Shown in pieces: positions 33,694-42,173 of a stretch of DNA of 64,000 bases; position 1 is the stretch's first letter; the number at the start of each line of letters is the position of its first letter. A model generated the notes under the pieces. The model was not told the origin of the DNA. It did no database searches and saw nothing but the letters and a program-made list of their open reading frames with translations. Position numbers and translations under genes: made by a program. This stretch comes from JACKIC01 sp964543795 (GTDB lineage: Bacteria; Planctomycetota; UBA1135; UBA2386), in NCBI GenBank assembly GCA_964543795.1, contig CAZIZN010000005.1, positions 178,970 through 242,969 of the forward strand, in the 5' to 3' direction.

Positions 33694-35189
33694 CCGCGCC
33701 ACCGCGGCTCGTCGTGCGGGCGCTTCACAAGCGCTTCGGGCCGACGCAGGCGCTCGCCGGCGTCGACCTCACGGTGCACGCCGGCGAGGTGCACGCGCTG
33801 GTCGGCGAGAACGGCGCGGGCAAGTCGACGCTGCTCGCGGTGCTCGCGGGCGTACACGCGGCCGACGCCGGCGAGGTGCTGCTCGACGGCGTGCCGTTCG
33901 CGCCGCGCGATCCGGCCGCGGCGCGCGCCGCCGGCGTGGCGATCATCCATCAGGAACTGGCGCTCGCACCGCACCTCACCGTCGCCGAGAACCTGTTCCT
34001 CGGCCGCGAACCGCGCCGCGGACCGTTCGTCGACCGCGCCCGTCAACGCGCGCTCGCGCGCGATGCGCTGGCGCAGGTCGGGCGCGGCGGACTCGACCCG
34101 GACACGCGCACGGCCACGTTGTCGCCCGCCGACCGGCAGCTCGTCGAGATCGCGCGCGCCCTGTCGCAGGACGTGCGTCTCCTGATCCTCGACGAGCCCA
34201 CGTCGAGCCTCGCGCGAGCCGACGTCGAGCCGCTGCTGCGCCGCCTGCGCGGCCTCGCGGCGCGCGGCGTCGCCGTCGTCTACGTCTCGCACGTCATGGA
34301 GGAGCTGTTCGCGGTCGCCGACCGCCACACCGTGCTGCGCGACGGCGCGACCGTCGCCGCGGGCGCCATGGCCGAGGTGGACCACGATCGGCTCGTCGCG
34401 GCGATGGTGGGCCGCGAGATCACCGGACTCCACTCCCGCACGCCGGCGTCGCCCGGCGACGTCGTGCTCGAGCTCGACGGCGTGTGCGGCGTGCGTGCAC
34501 CGCGGGGCGCGAGCCTGCAGCTGCGCGCCGGCGAGGTGCTCGGCCTCGCCGGGCTCGTGGGGGCCGGTCGCACCGAACTGCTGCGCGCGGTGTTCGGGCT
34601 CGACCCCGTCGTCGCCGGCCGCGTGCGCGTCGGGGCGTTCGTCGGCGCGCGGTCGCCGCGCGCGAACTGGGTCGCCGGCGTCGGCATGCTCAGCGAGGAC
34701 CGCAAGGGCGAAGGGCTCATGCTCGCCCGCTCGCTCGCCGAGAATCTCTGGCTGCCGCGTCTGTCGGCGCAGGCGCGCTGGGGCTGGCTCGCGCCTGCGG
34801 GGCTCGAAGCGCGCGCGCTGCCGTGGCTGCAGCGGCTCGGTGTGCGCTGCGCCGGCGGCGACCAGCCGGCCGGCGAACTGTCGGGCGGCAACCAGCAGAA
34901 GGTCGCACTCGCGCGGCTCTTCGCCGCCGACTGCGACGTGCTGCTGCTCGACGAGCCGACGCGCGGCATCGACGTCGGCGCCAGGGCCGAGATCTACGCC
35001 GCGATCGACCGGTTCGCGCGGCGCGACGGCAAGGCCGTGCTCGTCGTCTCCAGCCAGCTGCCGGAGCTGCTCGCCATCGCCGATCGCATCGCCGTCGTGC
35101 GCCGCGGCGAGGTGCTGCCGAGCCGGCCCGCGCACGCCTGCGACGAACACCAGCTGCTGGCGGCGATGACGGCGGGGGGGAGCGCATGA
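33690..35189 (+). CDS. Sugar ABC transporter ATP-binding protein with two ABC domains (RbsA-like)
   Basis: A 499-residue tandem ATPase. Domain 1 has Walker A GENGAGKST, signature LSPADRQLVEIARAL and Walker B LLILDEPTSSL. Domain 2 has the degenerate Walker A GLVGAGRTELLRAV typical of RbsA/MglA, signature LSGGNQQKV and Walker B VLLLDEPTRGIDVG. The ATG overlaps the stop of the binding-protein gene by 4 bp. It energises monosaccharide import with the permease that follows. The LSPAD in domain 1 replaces the commoner LSxGQ. Confidence 0.94.
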   Translation: MTAPPRLVVRALHKRFGPTQALAGVDLTVHAGEVHALVGENGAGKSTLLAVLAGVHAADAGEVLLDGVPFAPRDPAAARAAGVAIIHQELALAPHLTVAENLFLGREPRRGPFVDRARQRALARDALAQVGRGGLDPDTRTATLSPADRQLVEIARALSQDVRLLILDEPTSSLARADVEPLLRRLRGLAARGVAVVYVSHVMEELFAVADRHTVLRDGATVAAGAMAEVDHDRLVAAMVGREITGLHSRTPASPGDVVLELDGVCGVRAPRGASLQLRAGEVLGLAGLVGAGRTELLRAVFGLDPVVAGRVRVGAFVGARSPRANWVAGVGMLSEDRKGEGLMLARSLAENLWLPRLSAQARWGWLAPAGLEARALPWLQRLGVRCAGGDQPAGELSGGNQQKVALARLFAADCDVLLLDEPTRGIDVGARAEIYAAIDRFARRDGKAVLVVSSQLPELLAIADRIAVVRRGEVLPSRPAHACDEHQLLAAMTAGGSA

Positions 35190-36262
35190 GGCGGGCCCGC
35201 CTCCTGCGCGCGTTCGGTCCCATGCTCGGGCTCCTCGCGACGTGGCTCTTGTTCGCGGTGCTCGCGGGCGGGCCGTTCACGAGCTGGAACAACACCGAGC
35301 TGATGTTGCTGCAGACCGCCGTGGTCGGCGTCGCCGCGGTCGGCGCCACGTGGATCATCGTCGGCGGCGGCATCGACCTGTCGGTGGGCTCGAACATCGC
35401 GCTGTGCACGATGGCCGGCGCCGCCGTGCTGCAGGCGGGCTTCGGCCTGGCGCTGGCGCTGCTCGCGACGATCGCCACGGGTGCTGCGGTCGGTTGCCTG
35501 ATCGGCGCGCTCGTGACCGGCGCCCTGCCGCGCGTGCTCGCGGCGCTGGCGCTGGGCGGCGCGACCTTGGCGTCGGCGCGCGGTCTCGGCGGCTGGGCGG
35601 TCCCGCTCGGCGTCGTCGCGGGCGGCGCGGGCTGGATGCTGGGCCGCCGCGTCGCGTGGTCGCTGCCGCTCTCGCCGTTCATCGTCACGCTCGGGCTGTG
35701 GGGCGCGCTGCGCGGTGCTGCCAAGGGCCTCGGCGACAACCAGCCGATCTACTTCGAACGCGACGACACGCTGGCGTCGCTGATGCACACGGGCGGCATC
35801 CTGCCGCCCGGCGTCTGGGTGCTGCTCGCGGTCGCCGGCGCGGCGGCGCTGTTGCTGCGGCGCTCGGTGTTCGGCCGCCGCGCGGTCGCCGTCGGGTCGA
35901 ACCGGCAGACCGCGCGCCTCTGCGGCGTCGACGTGCCGCGCACCGAGATGGGTGTCTACGTGCTCGGCTGCACGTGCGCCGGCATCGCGGCGGTGCTGCA
36001 GCTCTCGTTCCTGTCGATGGGCGATCCGACGACGGCGCAAGGCTACGAACTCAAGGCGATCGCAGCGGCGGTGATCGGCGGGGCCTCGCTCGCCGGCGGC
36101 GAGGGTTCGATCGGCGGCGCCCTGCTCGGCGCCCTGATCATGACGGTGGTCGACAACGGCTGCACCAAGCTCGGGCTCGACAACTGGGTCCAGGAGGTCG
36201 TGACCGGGGCGATCATCGTCGGCGCCGTGGCGCTCGACCGCTGGCGCCAGGGCCGCGGCTGA
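35186..36262 (+). CDS. Sugar ABC transporter permease (RbsC-like)
   Basis: A 358-residue polytopic permease with the BPD_transp_2 signature WIIVGGGIDLSVGSN near residue 60 and the cytoplasmic coupling segment ATRR-type VAVGSNRQTARLCGVDV near 240, then IAAAVIGGASLAGGEGSIGGALLGA. About 8-10 transmembrane helices. Compared with RbsC (~320 residues) it carries roughly 40 extra hydrophobic residues around 110-160. The start overlaps the ATPase stop by 4 bp. Completes the importer; downstream lies a new promoter. Confidence 0.92.
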   Translation: MRRARLLRAFGPMLGLLATWLLFAVLAGGPFTSWNNTELMLLQTAVVGVAAVGATWIIVGGGIDLSVGSNIALCTMAGAAVLQAGFGLALALLATIATGAAVGCLIGALVTGALPRVLAALALGGATLASARGLGGWAVPLGVVAGGAGWMLGRRVAWSLPLSPFIVTLGLWGALRGAAKGLGDNQPIYFERDDTLASLMHTGGILPPGVWVLLAVAGAAALLLRRSVFGRRAVAVGSNRQTARLCGVDVPRTEMGVYVLGCTCAGIAAVLQLSFLSMGDPTTAQGYELKAIAAAVIGGASLAGGEGSIGGALLGALIMTVVDNGCTKLGLDNWVQEVVTGAIIVGAVALDRWRQGRG

Positions 36263-36315
36263 GGTCGGCGACGACGTCCCGGGTCGGCGCGACCCGCCGG
36301 CCGGCCGCGCGAGGG

Positions 36316-36348
36316 GATTGACGGCGACGCCCCGAGACTTTCTAGTGC
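36316..36348 (+). promoter_or_regulatory. Candidate sigma70-type promoter with overlapping operator
   Basis: A TTGACG hexamer at 36316-36321 is followed after 17 bp by TCTAGT. The -10 region lies inside CTTTCTAGTGCAA (36336-36348), which contains the inverted CTTT/AAAG ends. The same CTTT-N5-TGCAA pattern recurs before ispH at 37460. It stands 52 bp before the membrane-protein ATG. Confidence 0.45.
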
Positions 36349-36399
36349 AAAGCGGATATCGCCGCCACTCGCTCCCCGACCGCCCCGCAGGACCCGCGC

Positions 36400-37014
36400 A
36401 TGGAACTCCGCGACGCCATCGACCAGATCTCCGCGATCCGCACGCACCTCGCCGCGACCGAACGGTTGCGTGGGTTGCGCGCCGTGCCGGTCGCTTTCTC
36501 CGGGTTGCTCGCGGTGGCCGCGGCCGGCGCGCAGGCGGTCTGGATCGCCGATCCGGTCGCCGACGTGGGCCGGTATCTCGCCCTCTGGGTCGGCGTCGCC
36601 GCGATCAGTGCGCTGGCCGCGGGCCTCGAGCTGTCCTGGCGCCTGTATCGAGCGCCGTCGCGTCTGTCGGTCGACAACGCGCTGCTGGCCCTGCGCCAGT
36701 TCGCGCCGTCGTCGTTCGCCGGGGCCGTCGTCACGATCGCCGTCGTCGTGCACCTGCCCGAACAGCTGTGGATCCTGCCCGGGCTCTGGCAGCTGCTGTT
36801 CGGCCTCGGCGTGATGGCGGCGCACCGGCTGCTGCCGGGGCCGGTGTTCGCGATCGGCGTGCTCTACCTGGCGACGGGCACGGCCTGCGTCACGGCCGGT
36901 CCCGGCTCACTCTCGCCGCTGGCGATGGGCATGCCGTTCGCCGCCGGCCAGCTGTCGCTCGCGGGAATCCTCTGGTGGCACCAGGAACGCCGCGAGGGAG
37001 GGCTCGCACGATGA
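36400..37014 (+). CDS. Four-to-five-helix membrane protein cotranscribed with a winged-helix regulator
   Basis: A 204-residue protein. Its N-terminal 25 residues are amphipathic and soluble (MELRDAIDQISAIRTHLAA), followed by hydrophobic segments at about 30-50, 60-80, 105-125, 128-145 and 150-190. A conserved ERLRGLRAVPVAFSG segment precedes the first helix. The stop overlaps the regulator start by 4 bp. This membrane protein plus PF13601-type regulator pairing recurs in Planctomycetota and Acidobacteria. No function is assigned. Confidence 0.75.
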   Translation: MELRDAIDQISAIRTHLAATERLRGLRAVPVAFSGLLAVAAAGAQAVWIADPVADVGRYLALWVGVAAISALAAGLELSWRLYRAPSRLSVDNALLALRQFAPSSFAGAVVTIAVVVHLPEQLWILPGLWQLLFGLGVMAAHRLLPGPVFAIGVLYLATGTACVTAGPGSLSPLAMGMPFAAGQLSLAGILWWHQERREGGLAR

Positions 37015-37424
37015 GCGCCCGCAAGCATGCGGAGAAGCCGCGCAGCCAGGCGCACCCGACGGGCCGCTACTCCTACGAGGGCCTCGAGCGGGTCATGCAC
37101 GAGAAGGCGCGGCTCGGCATCCTCACGTCGCTCGCGGCGCGCGCCGACGGGCTCGTGTTCAACGACCTCAAGGAACTCTGCCAGCTGACCGACGGCAACC
37201 TGAGCCGCCACCTGTCCGTGCTGCAGGAGGCGGGCGTCGTCGAGATCTGGAAGGGCGGCAAGGGGCGGCGACCGCAGACACTGTGCCGGCTCACCGAGGA
37301 CGGTCGCCGGCGCTTCCTCGACTACGTGCAGGTGCTCGAATCCGTCGTGGCGGACGCCGCCGCGGCGGCGCGGGCCGGCGTCGGCAAGAAGCGCATCGAT
37401 CCCGAGGGCTTCTCGCCGGTCTGA
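37011..37424 (+). CDS. Winged-helix transcriptional regulator (HTH_27/MarR-like)
   Basis: A 137-residue DNA-binding protein. The winged helix spans ~25-110 with YEGLERVMHEKARLGILTSL, LKELCQLTDGNLSRHLSVL (recognition helix) and the wing GVVEIWKGGKGRRPQTL. The ATG overlaps the preceding membrane protein stop (ATGA). Proteins of this family usually autoregulate their own operon. The CTTT-N5-TGCAA sequences before 36400 and before ispH are candidate operators. No metal or ligand-binding residues are recognised. Confidence 0.88.
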   Translation: MSARKHAEKPRSQAHPTGRYSYEGLERVMHEKARLGILTSLAARADGLVFNDLKELCQLTDGNLSRHLSVLQEAGVVEIWKGGKGRRPQTLCRLTEDGRRRFLDYVQVLESVVADAAAAARAGVGKKRIDPEGFSPV

Positions 37425-37459
37425 CGCGCGCGGGGCGCGGCCGAGGCCGATGTCCGGCA

Positions 37460-37472
37460 CTTTACTTTGCAA
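37460..37472 (+). promoter_or_regulatory. Candidate operator CTTT-N5-TGCAA before ispH
   Basis: The sequence CTTTACTTTGCAA ends 24 bp before the ispH ATG and shares the CTTT and TGCAA blocks with the sequence at 36336-36348. It lies in an otherwise GC-rich intergenic region where the AT-rich TTTACTTT could serve as a -10 element. Shared regulation by the adjacent winged-helix protein is inferred. Confidence 0.35.
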
Positions 37473-37496
37473 CGCCAAGTGACGATGGAGGGCGAC

Positions 37497-38363
37497 ATGA
37501 TCGTGCTCAGGGCTGCCGAACTCGGCATGTGCTTCGGCGTGCGCGACGCGCTCGCGGCGCTCGACCGCATCGAGGATCCGACCGACGTCACGGTGCACGG
37601 CGAACTCGTGCACAATCCGATCGTGCTGCGGTCGCTCGCGGCGCGCGGCTTCCCGAGTTCGCCCGAGGTCGGACGCGGTGTGCCGGCGACGCACGCGGTG
37701 CTGGTCACGGCGCACGGCATCAGCGATCGCGAGCGGCAGCGGCTCGTCGCCGCGGGCAAACGGATCGTCGACACGACCTGCCCGCTCGTGCAGAAGGCGC
37801 ACGCCGCGGCCGCCGCGCTCGCGGCCGAAGGGCGCCGGCTGGTGGTGCTCGGCCAGCGCGGTCACGTCGAGGTGCTGGGCCTCGTCGGCGACCATCCGGA
37901 CGCAGTCGTCGTGGGCGCGGAAGACGAGGCGGTGGACTTCGGCAGCGCCCGGCTCGGCGTGCTCTGCCAGACGACCTTGCCCGAGGCGCGGGCAGCGGCG
38001 CTGCTGCGCGCCGTGCGCGACGCGAACCCGCGCGCCGACGTTCGGTTCGCCGACACGATCTGCGCGCCGACCAAGGCGCGGCAGGCGGCGCTGCAGGAAC
38101 TGTTGCAGCGGATCGACGCCCTCGTGGTCGTCGGCGGGCGCAACTCGAACAACACGGCCCGGCTGGCGGCGGCCGCCGCCGCGCGCGGCATCCCGGCGCT
38201 GCACGTGGAAGGGCCCGACGACCTCGACGACGGGTTCCTCGCCGGCCGCCGGGTCCTCGGCCTCACGGCGGGCACCTCGACGCTGCCGGCGACGATCGAT
38301 GCGGTCGAACGCGCGCTGCGTGCGCGCTGCGCCGATCACGCCCCGGCGGCGCGCCGCGAGTAG
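37497..38363 (+). CDS. ispH: 4-hydroxy-3-methylbut-2-enyl diphosphate reductase
   Basis: A 288-residue enzyme of the MEP isoprenoid pathway that converts HMBPP to IPP and DMAPP with a 4Fe-4S cluster. The three cluster cysteines are Cys12 (GMCFGVRDAL), Cys95 (VDTTCPLVQKAH) and Cys189 (DTICAPTKARQ). Substrate residues His34 (VHGELVHN), His73 (TAHGIS), His123/Glu125 (GHVEVLG) and GRNSNNT are present. The ATG at 37497 follows a GGAGG at 6 bp. Slightly shorter than the usual ~310 residues. Its 3' end overlaps the convergent DUF2339 gene by 28 bp. Confidence 0.95.
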   Translation: MIVLRAAELGMCFGVRDALAALDRIEDPTDVTVHGELVHNPIVLRSLAARGFPSSPEVGRGVPATHAVLVTAHGISDRERQRLVAAGKRIVDTTCPLVQKAHAAAAALAAEGRRLVVLGQRGHVEVLGLVGDHPDAVVVGAEDEAVDFGSARLGVLCQTTLPEARAAALLRAVRDANPRADVRFADTICAPTKARQAALQELLQRIDALVVVGGRNSNNTARLAAAAAARGIPALHVEGPDDLDDGFLAGRRVLGLTAGTSTLPATIDAVERALRARCADHAPAARRE

Positions 38364-40426
38364 GCCCAGGCGCCCGCCAGCAGCACCGCACCCAGGGCTC
38401 CGGTGGCGAGCACGCGCAGCGGCGTGTCGACGGCGGCGAGATCGAATGCCGCGATCTTGACCACGGTCGCGGCGAAGCCGGCGAGGCCGCACCAGCGCAG
38501 CGGGGCCTCGGCGCGCACGAAGCCGGCCGTCAGCAATCCGGCGGCGAACAGCAGCGTGTAGAGGCTCGTCGTCACCGCGTGCCAGGCCGGTTCCCAACCG
38601 GCGATCGCTTCGAGCACTTCGAGCAGGCCGCCGACGAAGGCCAGCGCCAGGATCAGGCCGGCGAGCACGTGGCGCAGCCACGCCTCGTCGGGCGGCTGCA
38701 GGCGTCGCGCGACGATCGCGCAGGTCGCAACCAACGCCACGGAGAGGAAGCGCCAGTTCCACAGCGGCCACATCGCCGACTCGCCCGTGCCGGAGGAGGT
38801 CGCGCGCAACGCCATGGCGGCCCAGCCGACGCCGAGGGCGACGAGCAGTGCTGCGGCGGTGCCGGCCAGCAACCGGTCCTTGCGCGCGACCGCCAGCATC
38901 GCGCCGAGCGTGGCGATGCCGCCGCTGGCGGCGAACGCGACGGACGACCAGTGCGCCGCGGAGCCGACGAAGCGTTCTTCGGGCCAGAGGCCGAACAGCA
39001 GGACGGCGCAGCCGATCACGAGGCCGCACGTCGGTCCGACGCGCGCGCGGCCGAACTGCACGAGGAGGAGCGCGATCGCCGCGGTGGCCGCGGCCATGAG
39101 CCGCATGGTCTCGCCGCGCGGCGCCTCGCCGAGCGCGATGCCGGTAGCGAGCAGTGCGGCGAGGGCCAGGCCCAGGTCGCCGACGCGGGTCCAGCGCCGC
39201 ACCGCGGCGAGCGCAGCGGCGGCGGCACCCAGTCCACCGAGTCGCCACCAGCCGAGCAGTTCGCGCGGCGTCCCGGCGGCGGCGGAGCCGTCGATCAGGA
39301 ACCAGATGCCGAGCGGCAGCAGAACGCTGCCCAGCCGGGCTGGCCCCGTGCCGAGCGCCACGGCCCGCGGTGCGAGCGCGGCGCCGAGGCTGCCGCAGGC
39401 GAGCGCGGCAACCGGGCCGAACAGCAGGCACTCGCCGCGGTTCGCGGTCAGCACCAGCAGCGCGAACTGCACGGCCGATGCACCGGCGACGACCGCGAGC
39501 CAGCGCCAGGTCCCGACGCGACCGTGTGCGAACGCCGCGAGCAGTTCGGGTGCGGCGAGGCCGACCAGCAGCACTTCGGCGTGGGCGATCACCGACCACG
39601 TCGGGCCGGGGGCGTGCGTCGCGTACCACGACGCGCCGAGCGCGGTCGCGGCAGCGACGGCGAGGCCGCGGGCGGCGCGCCACTGCCAGCGGTGCTCCGT
39701 GAACGCCGCCCACGCGTGCAGTGCCAGCAGCAGCACGAACAGCGCCGTCGGCGTCGGCGAGGGCGCATCGACGAGCACGGGTGCGGCGAAGGCGCCGCCG
39801 AGCGCGACCGTCGCCATCGCTTCGAGCCGCAGGATGCGCGCCAGCAGCTGGCCGAGTGCCGCGCTCGCGAGCAGCGCCGCGAACGCCGCCGCGGGACCGA
39901 ACAACCCGAAACGCATGTGCGCCAGCGCACCGGCGAGGTAGGTGAGCGCGGTGGCGCCGCCCCAGAGCAGGGCCGTGTAGCGCGGGGCGACGCGCGGCCG
40001 CAGCGTCGCGCCGAGCGCCAGCAGTGCCGCGGCGAGAGCGTAGATCGAAACGGTGCGGCCCGCGGGGCCGAGCCGGTTCCAGCCGAGCTGGCCGAAGTAC
40101 GCCGCGGCCAGCAGGACGGCGGCGATGCCGATGCGGCCGAGCACCGCGAGGCCGAAGAAGCGTTCGAGATCGCGGCGGGCGGCGGGTTGCGGCGATCGTG
40201 TCGACGGTGAGCGTGGTTGCGGCGGCGCGGCCGCGGATGCGGGCTCGGGCCAGGGCGCGGGCCACGTCGGCGACCCGGACGGCGTGGGCGCGGCAGGTGG
40301 CGGGGCCGGCGTCGGCGGCGGGGCGGCAGCGAGCGGCGGGGTCGGTCCGTTGCCGAGCCGCGCTTCGAGTTCGGCGACCCGGGCCTCGAGTCGCTGCAGG
40401 CGGTCGGTGAGATCCTGTTCTGGCAC
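38336..40426 (-). CDS. DUF2339 multi-pass membrane protein
   Basis: A 696-residue protein from a GTG at 40426. An N-terminal coiled coil (~1-25, DLTDRLQRLEARVAELEARL) is followed by a Pro/Ala-rich linker (~28-90). Then some 20 or more hydrophobic helices begin at RFFGLAVLGRIGIAAVLLA, the standard DUF2339 layout. The family is widespread and of unknown function, possibly envelope-related. The stop lies inside the 3' end of ispH on the other strand. Gene length is typical (~600-900 residues). Confidence 0.88.
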   Translation of the reverse strand: MPEQDLTDRLQRLEARVAELEARLGNGPTPPLAAAPPPTPAPPPAAPTPSGSPTWPAPWPEPASAAAPPQPRSPSTRSPQPAARRDLERFFGLAVLGRIGIAAVLLAAAYFGQLGWNRLGPAGRTVSIYALAAALLALGATLRPRVAPRYTALLWGGATALTYLAGALAHMRFGLFGPAAAFAALLASAALGQLLARILRLEAMATVALGGAFAAPVLVDAPSPTPTALFVLLLALHAWAAFTEHRWQWRAARGLAVAAATALGASWYATHAPGPTWSVIAHAEVLLVGLAAPELLAAFAHGRVGTWRWLAVVAGASAVQFALLVLTANRGECLLFGPVAALACGSLGAALAPRAVALGTGPARLGSVLLPLGIWFLIDGSAAAGTPRELLGWWRLGGLGAAAAALAAVRRWTRVGDLGLALAALLATGIALGEAPRGETMRLMAAATAAIALLLVQFGRARVGPTCGLVIGCAVLLFGLWPEERFVGSAAHWSSVAFAASGGIATLGAMLAVARKDRLLAGTAAALLVALGVGWAAMALRATSSGTGESAMWPLWNWRFLSVALVATCAIVARRLQPPDEAWLRHVLAGLILALAFVGGLLEVLEAIAGWEPAWHAVTTSLYTLLFAAGLLTAGFVRAEAPLRWCGLAGFAATVVKIAAFDLAAVDTPLRVLATGALGAVLLAGAWAYSRRAAGA

Positions 40427-40488
40427 GGCGATCCCTCATGCTAGCAGCTGCTAACACATGTGCGCCAGCGAGCCTGCCGGCGCCGGCC

Positions 40489-41559
40489 TCACTTCCCGGG
40501 TTCGCTCTCCTGCTGCTCCTTTTCCTTCTCCCTCGCCTGCTCCTTCGCGGCGTTCGAGGACTGCGTCGCGGCGGCGAGGGCGGCCCGCACCGTCGCCGCA
40601 GCGTCCTTGCCCGCGATCGCGGCGCCCGCGAACTGCAGCGCGACCGCCACGCGCTCCTGCATCGTCGGGCAGCTCCAGGCGTGGCCCCCCTCCTCGACGC
40701 GCCGGAACCAGTGCGCGTGGCCGTTCGCCGTCAGCGCCGCGTCGAACTGCACGTTCGGCTCGAAGAAGCCGTAGTCGTCCTGCGTGCCCGCGTCGAAGAA
40801 GACCTGCAGTCCGCCGAGCTCCGCGGGCTTCCGGCTCGCGACGAGCGCCAGCGGCATGTGCGCGGCCCACTTCGCCTTGTCGATCGGGTCGCCGAACTCC
40901 TGCTGCAGGCCGCCGCGCAGCTGGCGCTGCACGACCGACTCGCTCATGCCGGCGAGCTCTGCGGGGTCGGCCGGCAGGATCGCCGCCGAGTGCACCGCGA
41001 CGGCGCCGAACACCTCGGGATGCCGCAGCGCGATCTTGAGCGCGCCGAAGCCGCCAGCACTCTCGCCCATGATCGCGCGGTGCTTGCGCTCGGCGGACAG
41101 GCGATGCGTCTTCTGCACGTGCGTCAGCAGGTCGCCGACGATGAGGTCCTCGATGTCGCCGCCCGCCTCGCCGTTCATGTAGGTCGTCCGCCCGCGGCGG
41201 CCGGGGGCGCGGAACACCACGAGCGCGCAGTCGGGCAGCTTGCCCTCGCCGCGCATGCGATCGAGCGCCTCGGAGCCGCCGCGGCGCACGAACTCGTCGG
41301 GGCCGCCGAAGCCGGGCAGCCACAGGATCCACGGGTAGACCCGGTCCTTGTCGGCGTCGGCGCCGTGGTCCTTGGGCAGGTAGACGTAGTACCCGGCTTC
41401 GCCCTGGCGCACCTTCGTGCTGACCAGCGATGCGGCCGCGAACGTGAAGTGCGCGAGCTTCGGCGGTTCGGGTTGGCGGCGACCGCCTTCACCGCGCTGG
41501 GCGATCGCGGGAGCGAGCAGGAGCAGGACGGCGGCGGCGATGGCGGGTGCGTGGGACAT
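40489..41559 (-). CDS. Exported esterase, alpha/beta-hydrolase (Esterase_D/PF00756-like)
   Basis: A 356-residue protein with signal MSHAPAIAAAVLLLLAPAIA. The catalytic core has PWILWLPGFGG (oxyanion region), the nucleophile elbow IMGESAGGFGALKIAL, an acidic FFDAGTQDDYGFFE and a C-terminal His in VEEGGHAWSCPTM. These match polyhydroxyalkanoate-depolymerase or feruloyl-esterase-like PF00756 enzymes. A Lys/Glu-rich tail (KEQAREKEKEQQESEPGK) follows. Likely a periplasmic hydrolase of ester-linked substituents on polysaccharides; substrate unknown. Confidence 0.88.
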   Translation of the reverse strand: MSHAPAIAAAVLLLLAPAIAQRGEGGRRQPEPPKLAHFTFAAASLVSTKVRQGEAGYYVYLPKDHGADADKDRVYPWILWLPGFGGPDEFVRRGGSEALDRMRGEGKLPDCALVVFRAPGRRGRTTYMNGEAGGDIEDLIVGDLLTHVQKTHRLSAERKHRAIMGESAGGFGALKIALRHPEVFGAVAVHSAAILPADPAELAGMSESVVQRQLRGGLQQEFGDPIDKAKWAAHMPLALVASRKPAELGGLQVFFDAGTQDDYGFFEPNVQFDAALTANGHAHWFRRVEEGGHAWSCPTMQERVAVALQFAGAAIAGKDAAATVRAALAAATQSSNAAKEQAREKEKEQQESEPGK

Positions 41560-41651
41560 GCGGGTGCCTGGGGTGGGAGTCGACGGATTCTCGGTGCGGC
41601 CGCGCACGGCACAACGCGGCGACGCGGGTGCCCTCGCAAGGGACAAGGCTG

Positions 41652-42062
41652 TTACGCCGGCGGCGCGGCCAGCCCCGCGAGCACGGCCAGCGCGTCGCGG
41701 GCGCGCGCGACGGGCACGAACAGGTGGTCGTGCCGAGCGCCGGCGACGACGTTGCAGGCGATGCCGGCGGACGCGAGCGCCTGCGCGACTGTGGCGGTCA
41801 GCCCGACGAGGTCGAGGTCGGTGGTCGCCGCGAGGGTGATCCACGCGGCGCGGAACGCGGTCGCGGGTGCTGCGAGTCCGTGGCGGGCCGCAGCCTGTTC
41901 GCGCACGACGATCGACAGGCCCTCGGGTTCGTGCACCATCGCGACGGGTGCGTAGGGGCGCGGATCCGCGCCGGGCGACAGCGTCACGAACACGAACGTG
42001 CCGTCGTGCAGGATCGGCTGCAGCCCGAGCAGGGCCGCCGCGAGGCGTGGGTCGGGCGCCAT
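41652..42062 (-). CDS. ACT-domain protein (COG3602-like)
   Basis: A 136-residue cytoplasmic protein. The first half has DGTFVFVTLSPGADPRPYAPVAMVHEPEG, typical of the small paired-ACT proteins grouped in COG3602. The second half carries an ACT-like TTDLDLVGLTATVAQALA, GIACNVVAGARHDHLFVP. Such proteins are thought to bind amino acids but have no fixed function. It is divergent from the thioredoxin/toroid gene at 42174, with 111 bp between starts. Confidence 0.82.
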   Translation of the reverse strand: MAPDPRLAAALLGLQPILHDGTFVFVTLSPGADPRPYAPVAMVHEPEGLSIVVREQAAARHGLAAPATAFRAAWITLAATTDLDLVGLTATVAQALASAGIACNVVAGARHDHLFVPVARARDALAVLAGLAAPPA

Positions 42063-42173
42063 CGCCGCACTCTACGGCGTGGGCCGCGCCGCGCCGGATT
42101 CCGTCGCGGCGCCGGGTGGACGGGGTGGGTAACGTCGGGGCCGCGCGGCCACCGCGCCGCGCGAGGAGCCGCC

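Noticed and set aside
36864..40457. A 1,197-codon minus-strand open frame
   Set aside because: It overlaps ispH, the regulator and DUF2339 in wrong frames and has Arg/Pro/Ala-rich composition; DUF2339 in another frame has proper membrane helices.
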